Of a stretch of 5,914 bases of DNA, positions 1 through 5,621 are shown in pieces. The position numbers were made by a program, and so were the translations under genes. Origin of the DNA: Dehalococcoidia bacterium (GTDB lineage: Bacteria > Chloroflexota > Dehalococcoidia > Tepidiformales > Tepidiformaceae); contig SLAK01000318.1 of the NCBI GenBank assembly GCA_007126855.1, forward strand, positions 1 through 5,914, read 5' to 3'. Within the stretch, counting starts at the first letter, position 1. Each line of letters begins with the position of its first letter. The notes beneath the pieces are model-generated. The model searched no databases and had not been told where the DNA came from. It was given only the letters and a program-made list of their open reading frames with translations.

Positions 1-999
1 CCCAACGACCACGTGAACCGCGGCCAGTCGTCGAACGACACGATCCCGACGTCGCTGCACCTGTCGGTCATCATCGCGATCGAGAAGAAGCTGATCCCCG
101 TGCTGGAGAAGCTGGAGGCCACGCTGCGCGCGAAGGCGACGGAGTTCGACGGCGTGGTGAAGACCGGCCGGACGCACCTTATGGATGCGACCCCCATCCG
201 GCTGGGCCAGGAGTTCCTCGGGTACGCGGGGCAGATCGACCGCGGGCGCAGGCGGGTGAGCAGCGCGGCCGATGCCCTCCGTGAGGTCGCCCTGGGCGGG
301 ACGGCGGTGGGTACCGGCGTGAACACCCATCCCGAGTTTGCCGCGCGCACGCTGAAGTGCGTCTCCGAGTACACCGGCGTGGAAGTGCGCGAGACCAGCA
401 ACCATTTCCAGGCACAGAGCACAATCGATGCGGCGGTGGAAGCGAGCGGCGAGCTGAAGACGCTCGCCATCAGCCTGATCAAAATCGCCAACGACATCCG
501 CATCATGGGTTCCGGGCCGCGGGCGGGGCTTTACGAGCTGGCCATCCCGGCGTTGCAGCCGGGAAGTTCGATCATGCCCGGCAAGGTGAACCCGGTTATC
601 CCCGAGGCCGTGGTGCAGGTCGCCGCCCAGGTGATCGGGAACGACGCAACCGTGTCTGCCGCCGGCCAGTGGGGCTTCTTCGAGCTCAACACGATGCTGC
701 CAGTCGCTGGATTTAACATGCTACAGTCAGTGGAGATTCTGGCAAACGTCTCGAAGCTGTTGGACGAAAAGTGTGTCGCCGGGCTCCAGGCCACGGAAAA
801 CGGCCCACGAATGGTTGAACACGGCCTCTCCATCGCGACACCGCTGGCGAACGTGATCGGCTACGACAAGACGGCGGAGCTCGCCAACAAAGCCTTCGCC
901 ACCCGCAAGTCGATCCGCGAAGTCGCCCGGGAAGAGACCGGCCTTTCCGAAGAAGAGCTCGACAAGATCCTGGACGCGCGGAAGATGACCGGCAGCTAG
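1..999 (+). CDS. fumC: Class II fumarate hydratase, C-terminal 332 residues (5' end outside window)
   Basis: Fumarase interconverts fumarate and L-malate in the cytoplasmic TCA cycle as a homotetramer. The frame is open from base 1, so the true start lies upstream; usual length is about 460 residues, so roughly the last 70% is present. Visible in order: the VNRGQSSND substrate-site segment (bases 13-39), GRTHLMDATP with the conserved active-site-region His (codon 175-177), the LGGTAVGTGVNTHPE segment, and the superfamily signature GSSIMPGKVN (bases 562-591) carrying the mobile-loop catalytic Ser. The C-terminal IGYDKTAE and the ending DARKMTGS resemble fumarases. The stretch just after the signature (NPVIPEAVVQV) leans toward aspartase, so aspartate ammonia-lyase is the main alternative, but GTHL/NTHPE favour fumarase. 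The gene converges with vapC: stops are separated by one base with no terminator hairpin between them. Family certain, exact enzyme likely. Confidence 0.93.
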   Translation, partial: PNDHVNRGQSSNDTIPTSLHLSVIIAIEKKLIPVLEKLEATLRAKATEFDGVVKTGRTHLMDATPIRLGQEFLGYAGQIDRGRRRVSSAADALREVALGGTAVGTGVNTHPEFAARTLKCVSEYTGVEVRETSNHFQAQSTIDAAVEASGELKTLAISLIKIANDIRIMGSGPRAGLYELAIPALQPGSSIMPGKVNPVIPEAVVQVAAQVIGNDATVSAAGQWGFFELNTMLPVAGFNMLQSVEILANVSKLLDEKCVAGLQATENGPRMVEHGLSIATPLANVIGYDKTAELANKAFATRKSIREVAREETGLSEEELDKILDARKMTGS

Positions 1000-1000
1000 A

Positions 1001-1444
1001 TCAGGCGAGGACAGCGGCGGGGTCGGCCTCGAAGGGGTTGACCACGGTCAACCCGCCGAAGTCCTGCTCCGCCTGGAAGTCCTCGCTCAGCAGGTAGCGG
1101 CACCCGGCCCGTTGCGCTGCCGCCACGATGAGACTGTCCCACCAGGAAAGCTGGTAGCGGTCCTCGATGGCGAAGGCGGCCGTCAGGATCCCGACATCGA
1201 CCGGGACCGGATCCCAGGCGAAGAGCGCCTCGATATCTTCAGCAGCCTCAGCCGCCGAAAGGCCTGGAGACAGCTTCCTGGTGACGGTGTTGTAATACTC
1301 GCTTAGGACCTGGGCGCTCAGTCGGCCACAACCGGCCGCCCACAGTTCGTCAATCCAATGAGCTGCCAGCTGTTGTTTGCGTCGCTCCGCAGGGTCACGT
1401 GCATAGACCATGGCGTTAGTGTCAACGAAGACGAGAGCGGTCAT
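1001..1444 (-). CDS. vapC: VapC-family PIN-domain ribonuclease toxin
   Basis: 147-residue PIN-domain protein, the usual size for a VapC toxin, which is a Mg-dependent endoribonuclease that blocks translation until bound by its antitoxin. The acidic metal-site residues are in the expected places: D8 in FVDTNAMVY near the N-terminus, E49 in VLSEYYN, D103 in SWWDSLIVAAA and D122 in YLLSEDFQ, so the enzyme looks intact. The ATG at 1444 is preceded by GAGAGGA about 5 bases upstream, and no other plausible start precedes D8. It overlaps the end of the adjacent RHH antitoxin gene by 23 bases in another frame, so the two are probably translationally coupled and co-transcribed. Its 3' end meets the fumC stop with a one-base gap, so readthrough from either side would make antisense RNA. 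Target RNA cannot be told from sequence. Confidence 0.93.
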   Translation of the reverse strand: MTALVFVDTNAMVYARDPAERRKQQLAAHWIDELWAAGCGRLSAQVLSEYYNTVTRKLSPGLSAAEAAEDIEALFAWDPVPVDVGILTAAFAIEDRYQLSWWDSLIVAAAQRAGCRYLLSEDFQAEQDFGGLTVVNPFEADPAAVLA

Positions 1445-1664
1445 ACAGGTCCTCTCGTGCGGGAAGGGGCGTCACCGGGTCACGAAGAGGCCGCAGCGGT
1501 CGCTGGGAGAATCGTCTCCATGCCTGCTGGTACTCGTTGTCTTCGCAGAGCCTCTCTTCAAGCAGCGCGGCGATGTACTTCGACAGACTTAGGTCGCGCC
1601 TCGCGGCTTCCACCTTCGCACGGCGGACCAGGTCTTCATCGAGGCTGATGGTTACGTTTCGCAT
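1422..1664 (-). CDS. vapB: RHH antitoxin paired with VapC (copy 1)
   Basis: 80-residue antitoxin. The N-terminal half (MRNVTISLDEDLVRRAKVEA, then SLSKYIAALLEE) is a ribbon-helix-helix DNA-binding domain: a short beta strand followed by two helices, acting as a dimer. The C-terminal half (EYQQAWRRF ... REDLYDRSRLR) is the part expected to bind the toxin. The start at 1664 is preceded by GAGG with 5-base spacing. An in-frame ATG at 1697 would add 11 residues (MTELFPHCEVE); those residues look like the remnant of a lost toxin start rather than part of an antitoxin. The gene overlaps vapC by 23 bases and the upstream antitoxin copy by 29 bases. It is about 82% identical over its first 120 bases to that copy. 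Role as VapC antitoxin is inferred from domain and position. Confidence 0.88.
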   Translation of the reverse strand: MRNVTISLDEDLVRRAKVEAARRDLSLSKYIAALLEERLCEDNEYQQAWRRFSQRPLRPLRDPVTPLPAREDLYDRSRLR

Positions 1665-1917
1665 TTCTACCTCGCAGTGGGGGAACAGTTCGGTCATACA
1701 GCTCGTCGCGTGAAGGAGGGCGCCCTCCCGGGAAGCTAACGAGTTCGTCAGGCAGCTCAAAAAACTCCTTCATCGCCCGCTCGTAGTCGTCCTCCCGGCA
1801 GAGCGCGTCCTCCAGCATGCCAGCGATATACCTCGACAGGCTGAGGTCGCGTTTCGCGGCTTCCACCTTTGCGCGGCGGACCAGGTCATCGTCGAGGCTG
1901 ATAGTCACGTTTCTCAT
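1636..1917 (-). CDS. RHH antitoxin, tandem paralogue without its own toxin (copy 2)
   Basis: 93-residue paralogue of the vapC-adjacent antitoxin: 33 of the first 40 residues are identical (MRNVTISLDDDLVRRAKVEA, SLSRYIAGMLED). The C-terminal halves differ strongly (EDDYERAMKEFFELPDELVSF here), although both reach a matching ELYDRT / DLYDRS motif. Where the other copy stops, this one reads on into VPPLRGRNAKRNHQPR, a basic tail encoded out of frame inside the next antitoxin's start region, so the tail is probably an accident of the duplication. The ATG at 1917 has GGAAG 4 bases upstream. It is first in the operon, directly below the 8-bp box array, so it may act mainly as repressor. It may still neutralise VapC or have served a toxin now lost; the sequence cannot decide. 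Confidence 0.85.
   Translation of the reverse strand: MRNVTISLDDDLVRRAKVEAAKRDLSLSRYIAGMLEDALCREDDYERAMKEFFELPDELVSFPGGRPPSRDELYDRTVPPLRGRNAKRNHQPR
1665..1704 (-). pseudogene. Vestigial toxin start inside the antitoxin duplication
   Basis: At 1697 (minus) an ATG sits in the same context as the vapC start: CTGTATGACCG is identical in both, and the first residues read MTELF against MTALVF in VapC. After about 15 bases similarity stops; no DTN motif or PIN body follows, and 33 bases after this ATG the second antitoxin begins in the same frame. The simplest reading is that a toxin gene once began here and was deleted, or that the duplication breakpoint lay just inside the toxin gene. It leaves an in-frame 11-residue possible extension on the downstream antitoxin. 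Confidence 0.6.
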
Positions 1918-1925
1918 GGCGCTTC

Positions 1926-1954
1926 CACGATATCACGAATCTCGTGTTTCACGG
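1926..1954. promoter_or_regulatory. Candidate antitoxin operator: four boxes at 8-bp pitch
   Basis: Plus-strand boxes are CACGA at 1926-1930, CACGA at 1934-1938, TCGTG at 1942-1946 and CACGG at 1950-1954, each separated by exactly three A/T-rich bases (TAT, ATC, TTT). The second and third form a perfect inverted repeat, and the third and fourth share inverted CGTG/CACG arms. The array starts 9 bases upstream of the first antitoxin ATG. RHH repressors are known to bind tandem short boxes cooperatively (MetJ uses 8-bp met boxes), and TA operons are commonly autoregulated, so this is the natural operator candidate. I could not identify a convincing -10/-35 pair for the operon beside it. Confidence 0.5.
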
Positions 1955-2036
1955 GACGGGCGCCGGGTCCATAGCTCGGAACGCTCAGGCCCCTCGTGCA
2001 GGGCCCTTTGCCGGTCAACGTTGCCTCCATTCCGCT

Positions 2037-2049
2037 TACAGTGAATCTA
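2037..2049 (+). promoter_or_regulatory. Possible -10 element for a near-leaderless lipoprotein transcript
   Basis: TACAGT at 2037-2042 matches 4 of 6 consensus -10 bases and lies 6 bases before the ATG at 2049, so transcription would start at or next to the start codon. This would explain the missing Shine-Dalgarno. No convincing -35 is seen at 16-18 bases upstream, so the call is weak. Confidence 0.25.
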
Positions 2050-2717
2050 TGAACGTCAAGTCCAGTGTAGTCGCGCTCCTTCTCGCACTGCTTCTTGCCG
2101 GAGCGCTCTCGGCCTGCGACAACCTCCAGAGCATCCGCGGCTCGGGCATCCTGGAAACCGAAGAACGGCCGGTTGATGCCTTCACGGACCTGGTGGTGGA
2201 GGGTGGCCTGCCGGTCGACGTGACGGTCGAGCCGGGGGGCGCGTACTCGATGACGGTGACGATCGACAACAACCTCATCGACATGGTGGAGCACGAGACG
2301 GTCGATGGCGTGCTCACGGTCCGCGCCACGGAACCCTTCCGGCAGTCGCGCCGCGCAAGCATCGCCCTTGTGACACCGGAGCTCCGCTCCGTTGCTGCGA
2401 GCGGCGGCGCGGATGTTGCCATAACCGGCGTGTATGGCGAGGAGTTCAGCGTCCGGGCGAGCGGTGGCGCCGATGTGGCGGCCGCCGGCGAAGTGACCCT
2501 GCTGGTGGTGGAGGCCAGCGGCGGCGCCGATCCTCGCCTTCGTGACCTGCTGGCCGAGCGGGCCGAGGTGACGGCGAGCGGCGGCGCGGAGGTGCACCTC
2601 TACGCCAGCGTCTCGCTCGAAGGCTCAGCCAGCGGCGGCGCAGACATCCGCGTCTATGGCAACCCGGGCGACGTCCGTGTCGAGACGTCCGGCGGCGGCG
2701 AAGTCGACGTTCGCTGA
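2049..2717 (+). CDS. Lipoprotein with DUF2807 (GIN-type) beta-helix domain
   Basis: 222-residue exported protein of unknown function. Residues 1-22 are a lipoprotein signal peptide (MNVKSS, a leucine/alanine-rich core, lipobox LSAC) with lipidation predicted at C23, so it should be anchored on the outer face of a membrane. The rest fits DUF2807: a leading RGSG and a DAFTDLVVEGGLPVDVTV segment (about 44-60), then six turns each bearing SGGA or SGGG (S118, S138, S157, S177, S195, S214) spaced 18-20 residues, as expected for a stacked right-handed parallel beta-helix. No catalytic motif is visible; roles proposed for such proteins (surface adhesion, envelope sensing) are not demonstrated. The ATG at 2049 was chosen because the signal peptide starts there; an upstream in-frame ATG at 1944 would put 35 non-hydrophobic residues before it. 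No clear Shine-Dalgarno precedes 2049. Confidence 0.88.
   Translation: MNVKSSVVALLLALLLAGALSACDNLQSIRGSGILETEERPVDAFTDLVVEGGLPVDVTVEPGGAYSMTVTIDNNLIDMVEHETVDGVLTVRATEPFRQSRRASIALVTPELRSVAASGGADVAITGVYGEEFSVRASGGADVAAAGEVTLLVVEASGGADPRLRDLLAERAEVTASGGAEVHLYASVSLEGSASGGADIRVYGNPGDVRVETSGGGEVDVR
2397..2705 (+). repeat. Six imperfect in-frame repeats encoding SGGA turns
   Basis: Copies of a GCGAGCGGCGGCGC-like word begin at 2397, 2457, 2514, 2574, 2628 and 2685 (spacing 60, 57, 60, 54 and 57 bases, always a multiple of three). They encode the glycine turns of the lipoprotein's beta-helix. Conservation at the nucleotide level makes the tract a possible site of slippage or recombination that would add or remove whole turns without breaking frame. 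Confidence 0.8.
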
Positions 2718-2778
2718 GCCGTATACGCCCGGGGTGGCGTCTTCGCCGAACTCGATGAGTTGGACCAGGCTCCCGGCC

Positions 2779-4365
2779 CTATCGCTCGTACACCAATCGC
2801 CCGGCCAGATAGGTCTGCACCACCTCCGCATCGAGCAGGGCGCCCGGGTCGACGGCATAGGGGTCGTGGTCGAGGACGACGAAGTCGGCGGCCTTGCCGG
2901 GTTCGAGCGATCCCTTCTCGCCCTCTTCGAAGGTGAGGAAGGCGCCCTTCTGCGTGTAGGCGCGGATGGCCTCGTGGATGCTGAGCCGCTCATCTTCGGC
3001 AAAGACGCGGCCGCTCCGCCCCTTGCGCGTGGTCGCGGCGTAAAGCCCGACGAAGGGGCCGATGGGCAGGATGTCGGATGACAGCGCCAGGTGGATGCCG
3101 TGGTTCATGGGCGTCCGGAGCGGGTTGTTGCGCTCCAGGCGCTCGCCGTCCAGGTTGTCGACGTAGCGCTGTTCGAGCGTGTAGAGGAAGTTGGCCTGGG
3201 TGGTGATGCCGATGCTGTGGCGCGCCATTGTCTCCATGGTTTCCGGCGGCGGCATGAGCGTGAAGTGGTTCAGGTAGTGGCGGTGGTCGTCCCGCGGCGC
3301 ACGGGTGAGCGCTTTCGCCAGCGAGTCGACGGTGAGCGCGATGGCCGCATCGCCGATAGCGTGGATGCCGAGCTGCCAGCCGGCGTCGTGCGCCTCATAG
3401 ATTTGCTGCTGTAGCGCCTCCAGCGAAAGGTTGAGCTTGCCGCGGTAGTCGCCCTGGCCTTTGTATGGCTCGGACGTGTAGGCGGCCGGGCCGGTGAAGC
3501 CACCGTCGACAAAGACCTTCACTGCGCCCACACGCAGCCACTCGTCGCCGTCTCCGGTCTTCTTGCCGAAGGCAGCCATGGGTCGGGCGCCCTGCCAGAG
3601 CTGCTGCACCGAAGCGCGCGGCAGTTCGCCACGATGCTCGTTGTAGACGTGCTCCCACTCGGGAAAGTTATCGGGCGTGTCGGCGGCCTGGACGATGCTG
3701 GTGATGCCGAGCCGGAGCAGGTCGCGCAGTCGGCGGACGAAGTCGGCACGCGTTTCCTCGGGCTTTGCCACGGGCGCGCGCTCCAGCACCAAATCCTGCC
3801 GTTCGCGGATGACGCCAGAGAGTTCGCCGTCCGGGTCGCGTTCGAGCACGCCCCCATCCGGGTCGGGGCTGGAACTATCGAGGCCGGCGGCGGCGAACGC
3901 GCGGCTATTCGCGACGGCGCTGTGGGCGCCAGCGCGGGTGAGCACGACCGGGTTCCCGGGCGCGGCTTCATCCAGGTCCTTGCGGTGGGGGAGCCGGTTC
4001 TCGGCGAGCTGGTCCTCGGCCCAGCCGAAGCCGGTGACCCAGTGCCCCTCCGGCAGGCCCGCGGCCTTCGCGCGGACGCCGTCGCAGATTTCGGCGATGG
4101 ACCGCATCTTCGTCAGGTCGATGTGCCAGGGGGCGTCGCCGTGGATGTGGATGTGGGAGTCGACGAAGCCGGGGATGACGGCCCGTCCGCGCAGGTCGAC
4201 CGATTCAGCCGCGCTGTACTCGCCCCGCAGCGCGTTCGAGCCCGCAGCGACGATCCGCCCGTCGCGGACCACCAGGCACTCGACGACGGAGTCGGCGGGG
4301 TCGACCGTGTGGATGGCGCCGCTGTGGACGATGAGGTCGGCGGTTTCGCGGGCTGGTGAGGTCAT
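2779..4365 (-). CDS. YtcJ-type metal-dependent amidohydrolase (amidohydrolase family 3)
   Basis: 528-residue cytoplasmic hydrolase of the amidohydrolase superfamily (TIM barrel with a small beta-sandwich built from both termini). Seen in order: N-terminal sandwich strands ending in GRAVIPGFVDSHIHIHG with the metal-binding H71 and H73; GFGWAEDQL (about 112-120); VKVFVDGGFTGP with K283; the GIHAIGDAA segment with H335 and D339; NHFTLMPP with H367; LSSDILP with D431; and the C-terminal KAADFVVLDHDP sandwich strand. All expected metal or active-site positions are occupied, and the length fits the family. Members hydrolyse amide-type bonds (N-substituted formamide deformylase is one characterised example), but substrate cannot be read from sequence. 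The ATG at 4365 has GGAG about 8 bases upstream. It lies 74 bases after the nitronate monooxygenase stop on the same strand, so co-transcription is likely; it converges with the lipoprotein gene across 61 bases that show no clear terminator. Confidence 0.92.
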   Translation of the reverse strand: MTSPARETADLIVHSGAIHTVDPADSVVECLVVRDGRIVAAGSNALRGEYSAAESVDLRGRAVIPGFVDSHIHIHGDAPWHIDLTKMRSIAEICDGVRAKAAGLPEGHWVTGFGWAEDQLAENRLPHRKDLDEAAPGNPVVLTRAGAHSAVANSRAFAAAGLDSSSPDPDGGVLERDPDGELSGVIRERQDLVLERAPVAKPEETRADFVRRLRDLLRLGITSIVQAADTPDNFPEWEHVYNEHRGELPRASVQQLWQGARPMAAFGKKTGDGDEWLRVGAVKVFVDGGFTGPAAYTSEPYKGQGDYRGKLNLSLEALQQQIYEAHDAGWQLGIHAIGDAAIALTVDSLAKALTRAPRDDHRHYLNHFTLMPPPETMETMARHSIGITTQANFLYTLEQRYVDNLDGERLERNNPLRTPMNHGIHLALSSDILPIGPFVGLYAATTRKGRSGRVFAEDERLSIHEAIRAYTQKGAFLTFEEGEKGSLEPGKAADFVVLDHDPYAVDPGALLDAEVVQTYLAGRLVYER

Positions 4366-4439
4366 GGGCGTGCTCCGTGGCGGGAAGGGTACCGCCTATC
4401 ACCAGGCCGCCGCTACCGGGCATTAGCGTCGAAGGAGGC

Positions 4440-5411
4440 TCAGCTTAACGCGGCCGCCTTGCACAGCAGTTCCTCGGCGCCATCCATCAGTTCCCGGACG
4501 ATATCTCCGGCAGGCTGCGTCGACTTGACTGCCCCGACGGACTCGCCAGCATAGAGCGCCATGGCCTCGATCGCTCCCGTCACTGATTTCGTTGGCGGCG
4601 ACACGAGGAAGCGTGGGAGGGGGACAGCCTCGGAGCCCGCCACCGCTTCGCCGACGAACTCTCCCTCGAAAGCCTCAGCGGCCTCGAGAGCGGCACGCAG
4701 CACGCGGTGTGAAAGTGGTCCCGACGGCCACATCACCGAGAACGCGTCGGTGATGACCGTATCACCCGTGTCGGCGGCGATCAGCGCCTTCACGTAGCGC
4801 GGGTGAGCACCAGATTCCGTGGCAGCCACGAAGCGCGTACCCAATCGCACCCCGTCCGCGCCTGCAGCCAGCGCCGCGGCAACGCCGCGAGCGGTGCCGA
4901 TACCTCCTGCCGCAACAACCGGCACGTCGACGGCGTCCAGGACCTGTGCCAGGAGCGGAAACAACCCGACCTGCGACGGATTTCGGCCCCCGGCTTCCAG
5001 GCCGTGCGCGATGATGACATCGCACCCTGCTTCGACTGCAGCCAGTGCCTCGTCACACGTGCACACCTGCCACGCGGCCAGCGCTCCCCTGGCATGGACG
5101 AGCTCCACGAGCGACTTGTCTGGCTCCCCCATGTAGAAGTCAATGAGGGGCGCCCTGCTTGCGGCCAGTTCGAGCGGCTCGGGCTCAAGAAACGGTATGA
5201 GGAAGTTGATGCCGAAGGCGTTGAGCGACTTCTTGTCCGTCCCCTCAAGGATCCCGGCGACCTCAGATGCGGTCATCCCGGCTGCACCTATCATGGCGTG
5301 CGCTCCCGCTTTCACCGCCGCCTCGGCGAGTTCCGGGGTCGTGATCCCGGCCATCGGGGCAACCTGGATGGGGGCCTCGCAGCCCACAAGTTCCGTAAAT
5401 CTTGTTCGCAT
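4440..5411 (-). CDS. Nitronate monooxygenase-family FMN flavoprotein (2-nitropropane dioxygenase-like)
   Basis: 323-residue FMN-dependent TIM-barrel protein. The family oxidises alkyl nitronates to carbonyl compounds and nitrite; relatives include FabK enoyl-ACP reductase and NADH:quinone reductases. Visible: PIQVAPMAGITTPELAEAAV at the N-terminus, FGINFLIPF (67-74), AHGLEAGGRNPSQVG (135-149), the FMN-phosphate segments VPVVAAGGIGTARGVAAAL (163-181) and GADGVRLGTRFVAATES (184-200), and a family-type C-terminus MALYAGESVG. At 143 there is Arg where the family usually has the catalytic His of AGGH, and H136 replaces the common Gln of AQG, so activity may differ. The start at 5411 is preferred: AGGAG lies 7 bases upstream and homology begins at once, while the upstream in-frame ATG at 5498 would add 29 unrelated residues running through the promoter. 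Probably first gene of a unit with the amidohydrolase. Confidence 0.9.
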   Translation of the reverse strand: MRTRFTELVGCEAPIQVAPMAGITTPELAEAAVKAGAHAMIGAAGMTASEVAGILEGTDKKSLNAFGINFLIPFLEPEPLELAASRAPLIDFYMGEPDKSLVELVHARGALAAWQVCTCDEALAAVEAGCDVIIAHGLEAGGRNPSQVGLFPLLAQVLDAVDVPVVAAGGIGTARGVAAALAAGADGVRLGTRFVAATESGAHPRYVKALIAADTGDTVITDAFSVMWPSGPLSHRVLRAALEAAEAFEGEFVGEAVAGSEAVPLPRFLVSPPTKSVTGAIEAMALYAGESVGAVKSTQPAGDIVRELMDGAEELLCKAAALS

Positions 5412-5417
5412 GACACT

Positions 5418-5479
5418 GCTCCTGCTGGGTGACGCCCTGCGTAGGGAACTATATACCTTCCGAACATGTCTTGTATCAG
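5418..5479 (-). promoter_or_regulatory. Putative promoter and RBS of the flavoprotein-amidohydrolase unit
   Basis: On the minus strand TATAGT (5453-5448, 5/6 match; the overlapping TATATA is an alternative) is preceded by CTGATA (5479-5474, 4/6 match to -35) at 18-20 bases. Transcription would begin near 5441, giving a leader of about 30 bases with the AGGAG ribosome site 7 bases before the ATG at 5411. This stretch is markedly more A/T-rich than its surroundings. Confidence 0.45.
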
Positions 5480-5526
5480 TCCGGCCAGCGAAGAGCATTC
5501 TCAGACTTGGTGCGAACAGGTTCCTT

Positions 5527-5551
5527 ACACGAAGGGCGATTGCCCCCGTGT
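5527..5551. other. Inverted repeat (hairpin) upstream of the flavoprotein promoter
   Basis: ACACG (5527-5531) pairs with CGTGT (5547-5551), and GGGC (5534-5537) with GCCC (5542-5545), leaving a small 2x1 internal loop and a GATT apical loop. No U-run follows on either strand, so it is not a canonical intrinsic terminator. It could be a protein site or an RNA structure in a longer transcript from the minus strand. Confidence 0.5.
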
Positions 5552-5564
5552 TGGGTTGCCGACG

Positions 5565-5585
5565 CCTGGCGTTACCTCAGCCAGG
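5565..5585. other. Inverted repeat CCTGGC / GCCAGG
   Basis: Perfect 6-bp arms at 5565-5570 and 5580-5585 with a 9-base loop. It lies 13 bases from the neighbouring 5527-5551 hairpin in the same gene-free stretch and is not followed by a T-run. Function unknown. Confidence 0.4.
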
Positions 5586-5621
5586 GCTTCGCATGCTGTA
5601 ATTCCGTGCCACGCGCGAAAC

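Larger units (their letters stand above)
1438..1917 (-). repeat. Tandem duplication of an antitoxin unit, period 253 bp
   Basis: The two antitoxin start codons are 253 bases apart (1917 and 1664). The block CGGTCATACAG, which contains the vapC start codon, occurs at 1438-1448 and again at 1691-1701, also 253 apart. In both copies the distance from antitoxin ATG to toxin-type ATG is exactly 220 bases. Nucleotide identity is highest in the RHH-coding half (about 82% by hand count over 120 bases) and falls in the C-terminal half, then recovers at the toxin start context. This shows one unit (antitoxin plus first bases of toxin) copied in tandem, followed by divergence. Confidence 0.85.

Noticed and set aside
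1944..2048. 35-residue N-terminal extension of the lipoprotein from the ATG at 1944
   Set aside because: It would bury the lipoprotein signal peptide internally and would overlap the candidate operator.
1914..2597. Long minus-strand frame (227 codons) ending with an ATGA overlap at the first antitoxin start
   Set aside because: It is antisense to the lipoprotein, whose signal peptide, lipobox and DUF2807 repeats are convincing. The frame gives no recognisable domain; it stays open because of GC-rich repeats.
2718..2778. Possible bidirectional terminator between the lipoprotein and amidohydrolase genes
   Set aside because: I found no stable stem followed by a T-run on either strand in these 61 bases.
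3634..4426. Two long plus-strand frames opposite the amidohydrolase
   Set aside because: They are antisense shadows of a well-supported family protein, with low-complexity Arg/Ser/Ala/Val-rich composition and no ribosome site or motif.
4803..5432. Plus-strand frame of 209 codons opposite the flavoprotein
   Set aside because: Antisense to conserved FMN-binding segments, with no domain recognised.
5412..5498. 29-residue N-terminal extension of the flavoprotein from the ATG at 5498
   Set aside because: The extension crosses the probable promoter and ribosome site, is Arg/Ser-rich without homology, and the ATG at 5411 has a well-placed AGGAG.
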